Origin: UMGS755 sp045597205
GTDB lineage: Bacteria; Bacillota; Clostridia; UBA1381; UBA9506
Direction of reading: 5' to 3'
Length of the DNA stretch: 22,576 nucleotides
Assembly (NCBI GenBank): GCA_045597205.1
Contig: JAZODT010000091.1
Span: 1 to 22,576 of the forward strand
Made by a program: the position numbers and the translations under genes. Shown piece after piece: positions 1 to 7,982 of the stretch. Position 1 is the stretch's first letter; every line of letters begins with the position of its first letter. The notes beneath the pieces were generated by a model that was not told where the DNA came from, did no database searches, and saw nothing but the letters and a program-made list of their open reading frames with translations.

Positions 1-31
1 AGAAAAAAATTAACTTTTTTTAGTTTTTATA

Positions 32-59
32 TTGAAAAAATCAGGGGATATGATATAAT
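32..59 (+). promoter_or_regulatory. Sigma-A-type promoter for the GH3/serine hydrolase pair
   Basis: TTGAAA at 32-37 and TATAAT at 54-59 are separated by 16 bp. A TG dinucleotide at 51-52, one base before the -10 box, makes an extended -10. It lies about 45 bases upstream of the AAAAGGAG ribosome binding site (96-103) of the first gene. The match is seen directly; use in the cell is inferred. Confidence 0.65.
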
Positions 60-110
60 TGGCATATACAGAATTTTATAAAGTTAATATACTACAAAAG
101 GAGCACTGTC

Positions 111-1679
111 ATGAGAGAGTTAGCATTTGAAGAGCTTTCAACACGTCAAAAATTGGGAATGACATTCACAGCCTGTCTCAACGGAAATGAACGTTCTGTG
201 GAGGAGGATGAATTTGTTTTTGATTTAATAAAAAATCATGCTTTGGGTGCCGTGTGGATACAGTTTGATGATGCCAACGCATTAGAGCAAATTAAAAAGG
301 TGAAAGCCGCAGCTGACTACCCTATTTTAATTATTACAGACGCTGAAAGCGGTATTGGTGAGTTTTTAATTGGTAAGCATAATGCCATTGGCACCACAGG
401 AAGCGAAAAACATGCCTATGCATTTGGTAAAACCATTGGTGTAGCAGCCCGCAAAATGGGTTATAATGTGCTGTGTAACCCTGTTGTGGATATGGAAGAC
501 GGCAACATGCGCAACCTGGGTTCGGATAAAGAAAAGGTATCTGCTTTGGCACTTTCTGAAGCAAAAGGTATGCGTGATGGCGGTGTTTTGACAGTAGCCA
601 AGCATTACCCTGGCGGTAATAACAGTAACAAAATTGATTCTCACATGGGTGAAAGCCTTTCTGATGATACAAAAGAGTCTCTTCTTGCTAAGGATTTAAT
701 GCCTTATCTTACCATGGACAAAGAAGGTGTTTTAGATGGCGCCATGGTTGGTCATAAAAAATATCTTAACATTGATGTTGAGCATCCGGCAAGTCTTTCT
801 AAGCCTGTTATTGATATCATTCGCGAACAAGGGTATGAGGGCTTTATCATTACTGATGCTCTCTGCATGATGGGTATTCGTGCAAAATATGGTGATGTTG
901 AGTCAAAAGCGCTTGCTATTAATGCGGGCGTTGACCTTTTGCTGCCTTACACATTTGATAATCGTAAGCAGTTTGAAACCTACTGTGAAGCGTATGAAAA
1001 AGGACTCGTTCACGACGAATGTCTGGACGCTTCTGTTAAAAGAGTGCTGGCGGCACAGCACAGAGCAGCTCTTCTCCCTACAGACAGCGAAGTGACAGAA
1101 GAAGAAATGAACACCTTTAAGAGTATTAATAAAGATGGTATCTACATAAAGAAAGACGATGCTGTAGAAAGCACCATTGCCCGCGATGGTAAGCATTTCT
1201 TTATCATTGTGGCCAAGCAGGAAACCGCTGTTTCTGAAGGGAAAGTTGCTGTTGATACATTTAGCAACAATGGCTGGCATCAACCCGAAAGAATTGTAAA
1301 AAAAATTAATGAACTGTTCCCAAATGCACAATATCAGATTATTCATGAGTTTCCATCACAATTTGAGCTGATGACAGTGTTAGAAAATTCATTGGGCTGC
1401 GACAAATTAGTTATGATGACTTTTTCTGAATTTGTTGCTTATACAGGCACAGAACATTTAACACGCAGACTGGTGAATCTGGTGGATGCTATGCAGATAA
1501 CGGATAGAATTTCTACACTGATTCATTTTGGCAACCCTTATGTGTTAGAGGAGCTGCCCCACATTTCAAGCATTATTTTTGGCGGTCAGTCATCAGAAAG
1601 CGTTGATACAAGTCTTGAAGTGTTGGCAGGAATATATCCTGCAAATGGTGAACCTACTTATGACTTTACATTGCAGTAG
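111..1679 (+). CDS. Glycoside hydrolase family 3, NagZ-like beta-N-acetylhexosaminidase
   Basis: Predicted to release terminal N-acetylglucosamine from muropeptides or similar amino-sugar glycosides. The 522-residue protein has a GH3 N-terminal barrel (about 1-330). Its NagZ-type signature KHYPGG...DSH runs from K164 to H178 and keeps the Asp-Ser-His (D176, H178) that act as the acid/base dyad in NagZ. The catalytic nucleophile is probably D249 in the ITDALCMMG motif. The C-terminal part (about 340-522) looks like the second GH3 domain found in Bacillus-type NagZ. There is no signal peptide, so it should act in the cytoplasm. The signature loop is one residue longer than the usual one and has GGN in place of GHG. 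The ATG is preceded by AAAAGGAG at 96-103. The next gene follows after 30 bp. Family is clear; the exact substrate is inferred. Confidence 0.85.
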   Translation: MRELAFEELSTRQKLGMTFTACLNGNERSVEEDEFVFDLIKNHALGAVWIQFDDANALEQIKKVKAAADYPILIITDAESGIGEFLIGKHNAIGTTGSEKHAYAFGKTIGVAARKMGYNVLCNPVVDMEDGNMRNLGSDKEKVSALALSEAKGMRDGGVLTVAKHYPGGNNSNKIDSHMGESLSDDTKESLLAKDLMPYLTMDKEGVLDGAMVGHKKYLNIDVEHPASLSKPVIDIIREQGYEGFIITDALCMMGIRAKYGDVESKALAINAGVDLLLPYTFDNRKQFETYCEAYEKGLVHDECLDASVKRVLAAQHRAALLPTDSEVTEEEMNTFKSINKDGIYIKKDDAVESTIARDGKHFFIIVAKQETAVSEGKVAVDTFSNNGWHQPERIVKKINELFPNAQYQIIHEFPSQFELMTVLENSLGCDKLVMMTFSEFVAYTGTEHLTRRLVNLVDAMQITDRISTLIHFGNPYVLEELPHISSIIFGGQSSESVDTSLEVLAGIYPANGEPTYDFTLQ

Positions 1680-1709
1680 AAGAGGAGCCATATATAGGAG
1701 GTATATACA

Positions 1710-2753
1710 TTGGATAATAGATTTTATACCAGAATTGAAAAATATATTGAAGACTATTACAACACTAACAAAAATTCGGGTCATTTAAGATTAACCGTAA
1801 AAGGTGAAATCGTTTATGAAAAGCTATTGGGTTATGCAAACCTGGAAAAGAAAGAGGAAGTTACAAAAAAATCTTTATTTACCTTATATTCTCTTTCAAA
1901 ACCTTTTTGTGCAATCGGTTTAATGAAACTAAAAGACAAAAACTTAATTGATATTGATCAGCATCCAGGCCTTTATTTGCCAGAAGCAAAAAATTTGCAT
2001 AAGGATGTTACCATCAGGCAATTATTGAATCACACCAGTGGTTTGTCTGACTTTGATCAGCATTTGGGTTTTCGCCAGAAATATCATGGTGAAACATCAA
2101 AACAACTAAGAGAACAATTGCTGTTGCTGACAGAAAAGGATATTTTGTTTGCCCCTGGAACCGAGGCTGTATATACCAATATTAATTTTATTACTTGTGC
2201 TTTGATTATTGAAGCAGTTTCCGGCATGGCTTATGCAGACTATATGAAAACCGAAGTGTTTGAGCCCTTGGGCATGAGCCATACACAGGTGGATAACAAA
2301 AACCTTATTTTGCCAGACAGAGTGCAAGGCTATGGCAAAGAAGAGGATAAGATTTTTCCTGTAGAAAGAGTTACAGAATGGATTTTAGGTGCTGCCGATC
2401 TTATATCTAACGTTGATGACATTTATTGTTTGAATAAAGCCATAAAACAAAAATTGATTTTAAAACCGGAAACCTGGGAAGAGGTTTTGAAACCCTCTCC
2501 CCTGAATTCAATGGGCTTTGGTTGCACTGTTAGCGATTGGCACGGTAAAACTCGTATTACCCATGGTGGTGGCTGGGAAGGCTTTAGAACCCTGCATATT
2601 CAGGTGCCAGAGGATGATTTTGATATTATCTTATTATCAAATTCTGCTTGGGGCAACGCGCGGGGTGATTTTGCTGAAGAACTTTATGACGCTTATTTCA
2701 ACGATAATACAGAACAAGGTGACGTTGTTAAAATGGATGTGGGGTACATTTAA
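1710..2753 (+). CDS. Beta-lactamase-family (class C-like) serine hydrolase, possible AmlB-type
   Basis: This 347-residue protein is a penicillin-binding/class C beta-lactamase-fold serine hydrolase. It shows all three motifs of the fold: the SxxK nucleophile motif SLSK at 61-64, YTN at 155-157, and HGG at 285-287. No signal peptide or membrane anchor is visible, so it is probably cytoplasmic. The start is a TTG at 1710 preceded by a strong AGGAGG-like site at 1696-1702. It is probably co-transcribed with the GH3 gene upstream. In Bacillus subtilis a NagZ hexosaminidase and the YbbE/AmlB hydrolase of this fold sit together in the MurNAc-recovery cluster, so a role in muropeptide or amino-sugar processing is a fair inference. 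An esterase or D-aminopeptidase role cannot be excluded from sequence alone. Confidence 0.8.
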   Translation: MDNRFYTRIEKYIEDYYNTNKNSGHLRLTVKGEIVYEKLLGYANLEKKEEVTKKSLFTLYSLSKPFCAIGLMKLKDKNLIDIDQHPGLYLPEAKNLHKDVTIRQLLNHTSGLSDFDQHLGFRQKYHGETSKQLREQLLLLTEKDILFAPGTEAVYTNINFITCALIIEAVSGMAYADYMKTEVFEPLGMSHTQVDNKNLILPDRVQGYGKEEDKIFPVERVTEWILGAADLISNVDDIYCLNKAIKQKLILKPETWEEVLKPSPLNSMGFGCTVSDWHGKTRITHGGGWEGFRTLHIQVPEDDFDIILLSNSAWGNARGDFAEELYDAYFNDNTEQGDVVKMDVGYI

Positions 2754-2837
2754 TTTGAAAAGTCGCTTCAACCCTTTGGTTTTTCAGTTTCGGGTGTACG
2801 TAATTTTAAATTTTAATTAGCAAAAAAGGAGATTACA

Positions 2838-3398
2838 GTGGATATTTTTTTAGAGTATTTAATGAAAAAAAAGCAAACCGGACTGGATGTTCTTAAACAA
2901 CTGGGTGTTTTAGTGGCGGCGGTGATTGCCAGCTTTTTGGTGATGTTTATTTTTCAAATGTTAGGTGATTTTTTAGCATCTTATACTCTTTTGGGGGTTG
3001 CAGGCGTGACCTATGGTATGGTCGTAGTTTTGCGGAATTTTAATTTGGAATATGAATATATTTTTACTAATGGGGATTTGGATATTGATATTATTAAGGC
3101 GCGAAAAGTCAGAAAACGTTTGGTGAGCCTGCAATGCAAAAGAATTGAGATTATGGCATCGGATAAAAACACGACCTATCGATCTGATTTTGAAAGTGAA
3201 TCCATTTCTAAAAGGTTTAATGCAGTATATAATCCTGCCTTAGGCGGTATTTATCATGTTGTGTTTACTTATGACGGCGAAAGAATTATGTTAACCTTTC
3301 AACCGCCCGCAAAATTACTCACAGCGATGAAAGAATTAAACCCTCGCTGTGTCTTCGTAGATGATGAGGACATAATAGAGAAAGAGAGCACAGAATAG
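2838..3398 (+). CDS. Small membrane protein, probably DUF6106-like
   Basis: A 186-residue protein of unknown function. After a short polar N-terminus it has two closely spaced hydrophobic segments (about 20-45 and 50-66), followed by a soluble domain rich in beta-strand-forming residues. That domain carries an EYEYIFTNGDLDID stretch, which I associate with small clostridial proteins grouped as DUF6106; the family name is from memory and uncertain. Such a hairpin-anchored domain would sit on the cytoplasmic face. The start is GTG at 2838 with AAAAAAGGAG upstream at 2823-2831. It lies 84 bp after the serine hydrolase and 26 bp before cinA. No enzymatic motif was recognised. Confidence 0.6.
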   Translation: MDIFLEYLMKKKQTGLDVLKQLGVLVAAVIASFLVMFIFQMLGDFLASYTLLGVAGVTYGMVVVLRNFNLEYEYIFTNGDLDIDIIKARKVRKRLVSLQCKRIEIMASDKNTTYRSDFESESISKRFNAVYNPALGGIYHVVFTYDGERIMLTFQPPAKLLTAMKELNPRCVFVDDEDIIEKESTE

Positions 3399-3424
3399 TT
3401 ATTCTGTCTGCAGAAAGGATTTTT

Positions 3425-4675
3425 ATGAAGGCGGAAATTATTGCCGTTGGCACAGAAATTTTAGTAGGCGATATTGTGAACACCAACGCTCAGTTTTTGT
3501 CCAGAGAATTGTTTAATTTGGGCATAGATATGTATTATCAGACTGTGGCGGGGGATAATCCTTTGCGCCTTGAAGAGGCAATCCGTCTGGCTTTTGAGCG
3601 GGCAGATTTAGTTATTTTTTCCGGAGGATTAGGCCCCACAGAAGATGATTTGACAAAAGAAACAGTGGCGGAATATTTTCATGTTCCGCTGCTTTTTCAT
3701 GAAGAAATAAAAGAAGAAATTAAAGAATATTTAAAAGGCTATGCCCAAGGGGGCTATCCGGAAAGCAACTGGAAGCAGGCGTATATTCCGGAAGGGGCCA
3801 TGATTCTCCACAACAAAAGAGGAACAGCACCGGGGGTTATTTTAGAAAAAAACGAAAAAATTGCCATACTGCTCCCGGGACCACCCCGGGAACTTATCCC
3901 TATGTTTTCTGAGCAGGTTGCGCCTTATTTACGTGCTAAATCCAGCTTTGTTATGGTGTCTAAAGTGGTACGCCTGTTCGGCATCGGCGAAGCCAAAGTG
4001 GGAGAAAAGATAGCGGACTTAATGGCCGGCAGTAACCCCACCGTGGCACCTTATGCAAAAGACAATGAGGTGACCTTGCGCATTGCAGCAAAAGCCAATA
4101 GCGAAGCGGATGCAAAAACAATGATTGAAACATCACTTCTGGAAATAAAGAAGCGGGTGGGTGAATATATTTATGGTTATGATGAAGAAGATATGGCGCG
4201 AACAACGGCAACACTCTTATTAGAAAAAAAATTAACGGTGGCTTGTGCCGAATCTTGCACAGCCGGACTTCTTACAGCAACCTTAGGCAACATTCCCGGT
4301 ATTTCTTCTGTTTTGAGTGAGAGTGTTGTGACCTATTCCAATGAGGCAAAAGAAAAATATTTAGGTGTTTCACCCCAAACGTTAGCAGCTTTTGGCGCGG
4401 TTAGCCAAGAAACAGCCAGGGAAATGGCAGAGGGTATCTGCAAAAGAGCAGGCGCCGACATTGGTGTTTCAATTACGGGAATTGCAGGGCCAGATGGCGG
4501 CACACCAGAAAAACCAGTAGGGCTTGTGTATGTTGGTGTGTGTTATGGAGGCACGGTTACGGTTAAAGAACTCAGGCTTCACGGTGATAGGTTAAAGGTG
4601 CGGCAAAGCACGGTGATGCATGCCTTGAATGAGGTTCGAGAACGTGTTTTAGAAAATAATAAATTGACAATATAA
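3425..4675 (+). CDS. cinA: CinA, nicotinamide-nucleotide amidase / competence-damage protein
   Basis: Full-length CinA, 416 residues. The N-terminal molybdopterin-binding (MoCF) domain (about 4-170) opens with EIIAVGTEILVGDIVNTN and contains the SGGLGPTEDD loop. A linker region follows (about 180-250). The C-terminal CinA domain (about 255-410) contains AESCTAGLLTATL and the conserved SITGIAGPDGG. In characterised family members the C-terminal domain deamidates NMN to NaMN in pyridine nucleotide salvage, and the N-terminal domain can act as an ADP-ribose pyrophosphatase. The start ATG has AGAAAGGA at 3412-3419. The cinA-recA order, 27 bp apart here, is common in Firmicutes and is linked to competence in some of them; competence in this organism is not shown. 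Confidence 0.95.
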   Translation: MKAEIIAVGTEILVGDIVNTNAQFLSRELFNLGIDMYYQTVAGDNPLRLEEAIRLAFERADLVIFSGGLGPTEDDLTKETVAEYFHVPLLFHEEIKEEIKEYLKGYAQGGYPESNWKQAYIPEGAMILHNKRGTAPGVILEKNEKIAILLPGPPRELIPMFSEQVAPYLRAKSSFVMVSKVVRLFGIGEAKVGEKIADLMAGSNPTVAPYAKDNEVTLRIAAKANSEADAKTMIETSLLEIKKRVGEYIYGYDEEDMARTTATLLLEKKLTVACAESCTAGLLTATLGNIPGISSVLSESVVTYSNEAKEKYLGVSPQTLAAFGAVSQETAREMAEGICKRAGADIGVSITGIAGPDGGTPEKPVGLVYVGVCYGGTVTVKELRLHGDRLKVRQSTVMHALNEVRERVLENNKLTI

Positions 4676-4702
4676 CAGAAAAAAGAAAAGGAGAATAAAA
4701 GT

Positions 4703-5788
4703 ATGTTAGATAAAAAAGGGGAAAAAAAAGGCATAGCACCCGTTGTACGACACACAGACCATGACGAAAGAAATGAAGCACTGGCAATGGCCATGAAACA
4801 GATTGAGAAAACCTATGGCAAAGGTGCCATTATGCGTTTGGGCAGTGAGGCCCGTTTGAATGTAGAAGCCATTTCCACCGGCGCTCTCAGTTTAGATATT
4901 GCGTTGGGGATTGGCGGTTTGCCAAAAGGCAGAATTGTTGAAATTTATGGACCCGAATCTTCCGGTAAAACCACAGTGGCGCTCCATTGTGTGGCAGAAG
5001 CGCAAAAACAGGGTGGCAATGTGGCTTTTATTGATGCAGAGCATGCCTTAGACCCCATTTATGCTGAAAAATTAGGTGTTAATGTGGCCGATTTAATGGT
5101 TGCACAGCCGGATACCGGTGAGCAAGGCCTTGAAATTGCCGAAATGCTGGCACGAAGCGGTGCTATTGATGTTTTGGTTGTGGACTCAGTTGCAGCACTG
5201 GTACCAAAGGCTGAAATTGAGGGCGAAATGGGCGATTCCCATGTGGGTCTTCACGCCAGACTGATGAGCCAGGCTCTTCGCAAGTTGGCAGGTGTTATCA
5301 GCAAGTCGAACACGGTTGCTATTTTTATTAATCAGCTTCGTGAAAAAGTGGGCGTGATGTATGGTAATCCCGAAGTAACCACCGGCGGTCGCGCTTTAAA
5401 ATTCTATGCTTCTGTCCGCATGGAAATCCGCAAGCAGGAATTTATTAAAAACGGAACAGAGAACGTTGGTGTGCGCACTAAGGCAAAAATTGTGAAAAAC
5501 AAAGTGGCTCCGCCTTTTAAAGAAGCGGAGTTTGATATTATGTATGGTGAAGGTATTTCTAAAACAGGTTGTATATTGGATGTGGCCGCTGATATAGATA
5601 TTGTTCAAAAAAGCGGTGCGTGGTATAACTATGGCGAAATGAGACTGGGTCAAGGTCGCGAAAATGCGAAAAAATATCTGCAGGATAATCCGGAAGTGCT
5701 GACAGAAATAGAAGAAAAAGTGCGGGCAGAGGCTTTTGTGCAACCGGTGCTGCAAAATCAGGAGCAGGAGAATGAAACTATTTATTGA
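4703..5788 (+). CDS. recA: RecA recombinase
   Basis: RecA forms ATP-dependent filaments on single-stranded DNA for strand exchange and triggers LexA self-cleavage. The 361-residue protein has the Walker A motif GPESSGKT at 83-90, a conserved core, and an acidic glutamine/glutamate-rich C-terminus. Walker A lies about 17 residues later than in E. coli RecA because of a basic N-terminal extension before the DERNEALAMAM helix. The start is supported by AAAAGGAG at 4686-4693; no other site is as good. There is no intein. No convincing LexA box was found upstream, and transcription may come from cinA or earlier. The end overlaps the start of the next gene by 17 bp, and no recX or rny follows, as might be expected in some relatives. 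Confidence 0.98.
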   Translation: MLDKKGEKKGIAPVVRHTDHDERNEALAMAMKQIEKTYGKGAIMRLGSEARLNVEAISTGALSLDIALGIGGLPKGRIVEIYGPESSGKTTVALHCVAEAQKQGGNVAFIDAEHALDPIYAEKLGVNVADLMVAQPDTGEQGLEIAEMLARSGAIDVLVVDSVAALVPKAEIEGEMGDSHVGLHARLMSQALRKLAGVISKSNTVAIFINQLREKVGVMYGNPEVTTGGRALKFYASVRMEIRKQEFIKNGTENVGVRTKAKIVKNKVAPPFKEAEFDIMYGEGISKTGCILDVAADIDIVQKSGAWYNYGEMRLGQGRENAKKYLQDNPEVLTEIEEKVRAEAFVQPVLQNQEQENETIY

Positions 5789-7058
5789 TCATGCCTATCT
5801 CATCACCATGGATGGTGATGTTCTTTTCAACAATGGTTGTGTATTGGTGAATGAAGATATCATTGAATATGTGGGTGAGCGGATAGAAGCACCTCGTGAT
5901 GTTGATAAAATTATAGATGCAAAAGGTGGCATTGTTATGCCGGGCCTTATTAACGCCCATACACATTCGCCCATGGCGCTGCTGCGAGGCTGTGCTAACG
6001 ACTTATCACTTTCTGAATGGCTTAATGATCATATTTTTCCTTTAGAGGATAAATTAGACGATGAAGCTGTGTATTATGGTACATTGCTTGCTTGTGCAGA
6101 AATGATTAAAAGTGGCACCACTACTTTTGCGGATATGTATTTTATGAGTGAAAATTCCGCAAAAGCAATTTTAGAATCCGGTATGAATGCTAATTTATCC
6201 CGTTGTGTAACGGGTATGAATAATGACTATAAAAAGCGATTGGCAGAAGGCCGGCAACTTTATAAAGATTTTCATGGTGCCGGTAATGGAAGGTTGTGGG
6301 TGGAGCATAGCGTGCATGCTGTATATACCTGTAGTCGCGAGGCTATACGCAAAACGGTGGAAGCAGCCCAAACCGATGGTTGTGGTTTGCATATCCATTT
6401 GAGCGAAACGATGCAGGAAAACCATGAATGTTACCGACAATACGGAAAATCGCCTACAGAGGTTATGGATGATGCCGGCGTTTTTTCTGTTCATGCCAAT
6501 GCGGCCCATTGCGTTTATTTAAGCGAAAATGATATGGATATTTTAAAATCTCATGATGTGAGCATTGCGCATAATCCCACCAGCAATTTAAAACTGGCCA
6601 GCGGTGTTGCCAATATTAAAGAAATTTTATGTAAAGAGATCAATGTGGCACTGGGAACGGATGGAGCAGCCAGCAACAATTCCTTAGATATGTTTAGCGA
6701 AATGAAATTGGCGGCCTTAATCCATAAAGGCATGCGCTTAGACCCAACCTTAATTGCGGCGCGTGACGCACTTTCTATGGCCACAGTGGGTGGCGCCAAG
6801 GCATTGGGCAGAGAAAAGGAACGAGGCATGTTGAAAGTGGGCTTTAAAGCAGATATGATTATTTTAGATGCTGAGGCTCCAACTATGTGTCCGGTTTATG
6901 ACCCTGTTTCTTTAGTGGTTTATGGCGGCTTAGGCGGTCAGGTGGTGACCTCTTTAATTAACGGCAAAGTTGTGATGGAAAACCGGCAACTTATGACGCT
7001 TGATATGGAAAAAATTAAAGAAGGTATTATTCGCAGCGCTACACGAATGGGGATATAA
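5772..7058 (+). CDS. mtaD: Amidohydrolase, 5-methylthioadenosine/S-adenosylhomocysteine deaminase-like
   Basis: A 428-residue metal-dependent amidohydrolase of the MtaD/SsnA group, predicted to deaminate S-adenosylhomocysteine and methylthioadenosine to their inosyl forms. It starts with the small beta-sandwich typical of the family. The metal ligands H63 and H65 lie in NAHTHSPMALLRG. Further motifs are the LHIHLSET histidine, the AHCVYL histidine and LGTDGAASNN with the conserved aspartate. The ATG at 5772 was chosen because it has GGAG at 5761-5764 and gives the normal family N-terminus; the frame is open back to 5736, but that adds an unlikely CNRCCKIRSRR stretch. The start lies inside recA (17-bp overlap), which suggests coupled translation. 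Substrate assignment rests on family similarity; other adenosine or guanine-type deaminases are possible. Confidence 0.85.
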   Translation: MKLFIDHAYLITMDGDVLFNNGCVLVNEDIIEYVGERIEAPRDVDKIIDAKGGIVMPGLINAHTHSPMALLRGCANDLSLSEWLNDHIFPLEDKLDDEAVYYGTLLACAEMIKSGTTTFADMYFMSENSAKAILESGMNANLSRCVTGMNNDYKKRLAEGRQLYKDFHGAGNGRLWVEHSVHAVYTCSREAIRKTVEAAQTDGCGLHIHLSETMQENHECYRQYGKSPTEVMDDAGVFSVHANAAHCVYLSENDMDILKSHDVSIAHNPTSNLKLASGVANIKEILCKEINVALGTDGAASNNSLDMFSEMKLAALIHKGMRLDPTLIAARDALSMATVGGAKALGREKERGMLKVGFKADMIILDAEAPTMCPVYDPVSLVVYGGLGGQVVTSLINGKVVMENRQLMTLDMEKIKEGIIRSATRMGI

Positions 7059-7081
7059 CAGATAAGGGGGATCTGTATAGA

Positions 7082-7966
7082 TTGAAATATGCAGTAATCG
7101 ATATCGGTTCAAATACGGTACGTTTATGTGTCTATGAGGTACAGGGCAGAAGACTATCGACCTTTTTAAATCGAAGTGTTATGGCACAATTGGGCTCTAA
7201 AACAGAGGACGGTGCACTTACAGAGGAAGGTATTGAAGTGGCCTGTCAGGCTCTTTTAGAGTTGAATCAATATATAGAAAAAAATAAAGTGGAAAAGGTG
7301 TTTGTTTTTGCAACTGCAGCTTTGCGTAATATTTCTAATACTGAAGCAGTCGTTGACGCTATAAAAAAACGGACTGGGTTTCACATTCATGTGCTCAGCG
7401 GAGAGGAAGAGGCGCATTTAACCTTTTCCGGCGCTGCTAGAGTACAACATTTAACGGATGGTTTAATTGCGGATATTGGCGGCGGCAGCACAGAATTGGT
7501 TTTAATTAAAAATCGTCGGGTGCAGCAGGCGGTTAGCCTGCCCATTGGCTCCTTAACGGCTTTTGTCCGTTTCGTGGGAAAATGTCCGGCACAAAGACAG
7601 CAAATTGCAAATTTGCGTACTTATGTACATAACATGATTGATGAGCATTTTGAACAAGGCATGCAGGCAACGGTGCTTTATGGCATTGGCGGAGCGACCA
7701 GAACAGCGATGGAGCTGGAGAAAATTTTGTATCCGGCGTCTGGCGGCGCCATACAAACATTAGAAACCCTGTTATATCGTTTATTAGATGATGAACCGCT
7801 AGCCAAGGAAAGCATTTTAAGAGCCAGTCCGCAACGGTTGGATACAGCATTGCCCGGCGTGGCAATTTTGTGTGAAGTGGCGGCCTTTTTCGGTTGCAAA
7901 ACTCTGGATGTATGTCGTGCCGGGGTTAGGGAGGGATACTTGTGGCAGCAGGTAGAAGCCCTTTGA
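7082..7966 (+). CDS. Ppx/GppA phosphatase family protein
   Basis: A 294-residue member of the ASKHA-fold Ppx/GppA family, whose members hydrolyse inorganic polyphosphate or pppGpp. The first phosphate loop IDIGSNTVRL is at 6-15 and the second, ADIGGGSTELV, at about 130-140. At about 300 residues it is the short form without the C-terminal HD-like domain of E. coli Ppx. The start is TTG at 7082, with AAGGGGG at 7064-7070; the conserved KYAVIDIGSN begins directly after it, so no earlier start is likely. It is placed between mtaD and mtaB in an apparent operon (23 bp and 16 bp gaps). Sequence alone does not separate polyphosphate from guanosine pentaphosphate as substrate. Confidence 0.88.
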   Translation: MKYAVIDIGSNTVRLCVYEVQGRRLSTFLNRSVMAQLGSKTEDGALTEEGIEVACQALLELNQYIEKNKVEKVFVFATAALRNISNTEAVVDAIKKRTGFHIHVLSGEEEAHLTFSGAARVQHLTDGLIADIGGGSTELVLIKNRRVQQAVSLPIGSLTAFVRFVGKCPAQRQQIANLRTYVHNMIDEHFEQGMQATVLYGIGGATRTAMELEKILYPASGGAIQTLETLLYRLLDDEPLAKESILRASPQRLDTALPGVAILCEVAAFFGCKTLDVCRAGVREGYLWQQVEAL

Positions 7967-7982
7967 GAAAGAAGGATAGACA

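Noticed and set aside
903..1346. 147-codon minus-strand frame inside the GH3 gene
   Set aside because: It is antisense to a clear GH3 domain, has no ribosome binding site or recognisable protein features.
4630..4702. LexA/SOS box upstream of recA
   Set aside because: GAACGTGTTTT near 4641 looks similar to half a box but lacks the second GTTC half at the right spacing.
5736..5771. Upstream start of the deaminase at 5736
   Set aside because: It would add CNRCCKIRSRR encoded by recA in another frame, without a good ribosome binding site; ATG 5772 fits the family.
5801..5820. 9-bp palindromic CATCACCAT/ATGGTGATG inside the deaminase gene
   Set aside because: It encodes conserved-looking residues, has only a two-base centre and no context suggesting function; likely chance.
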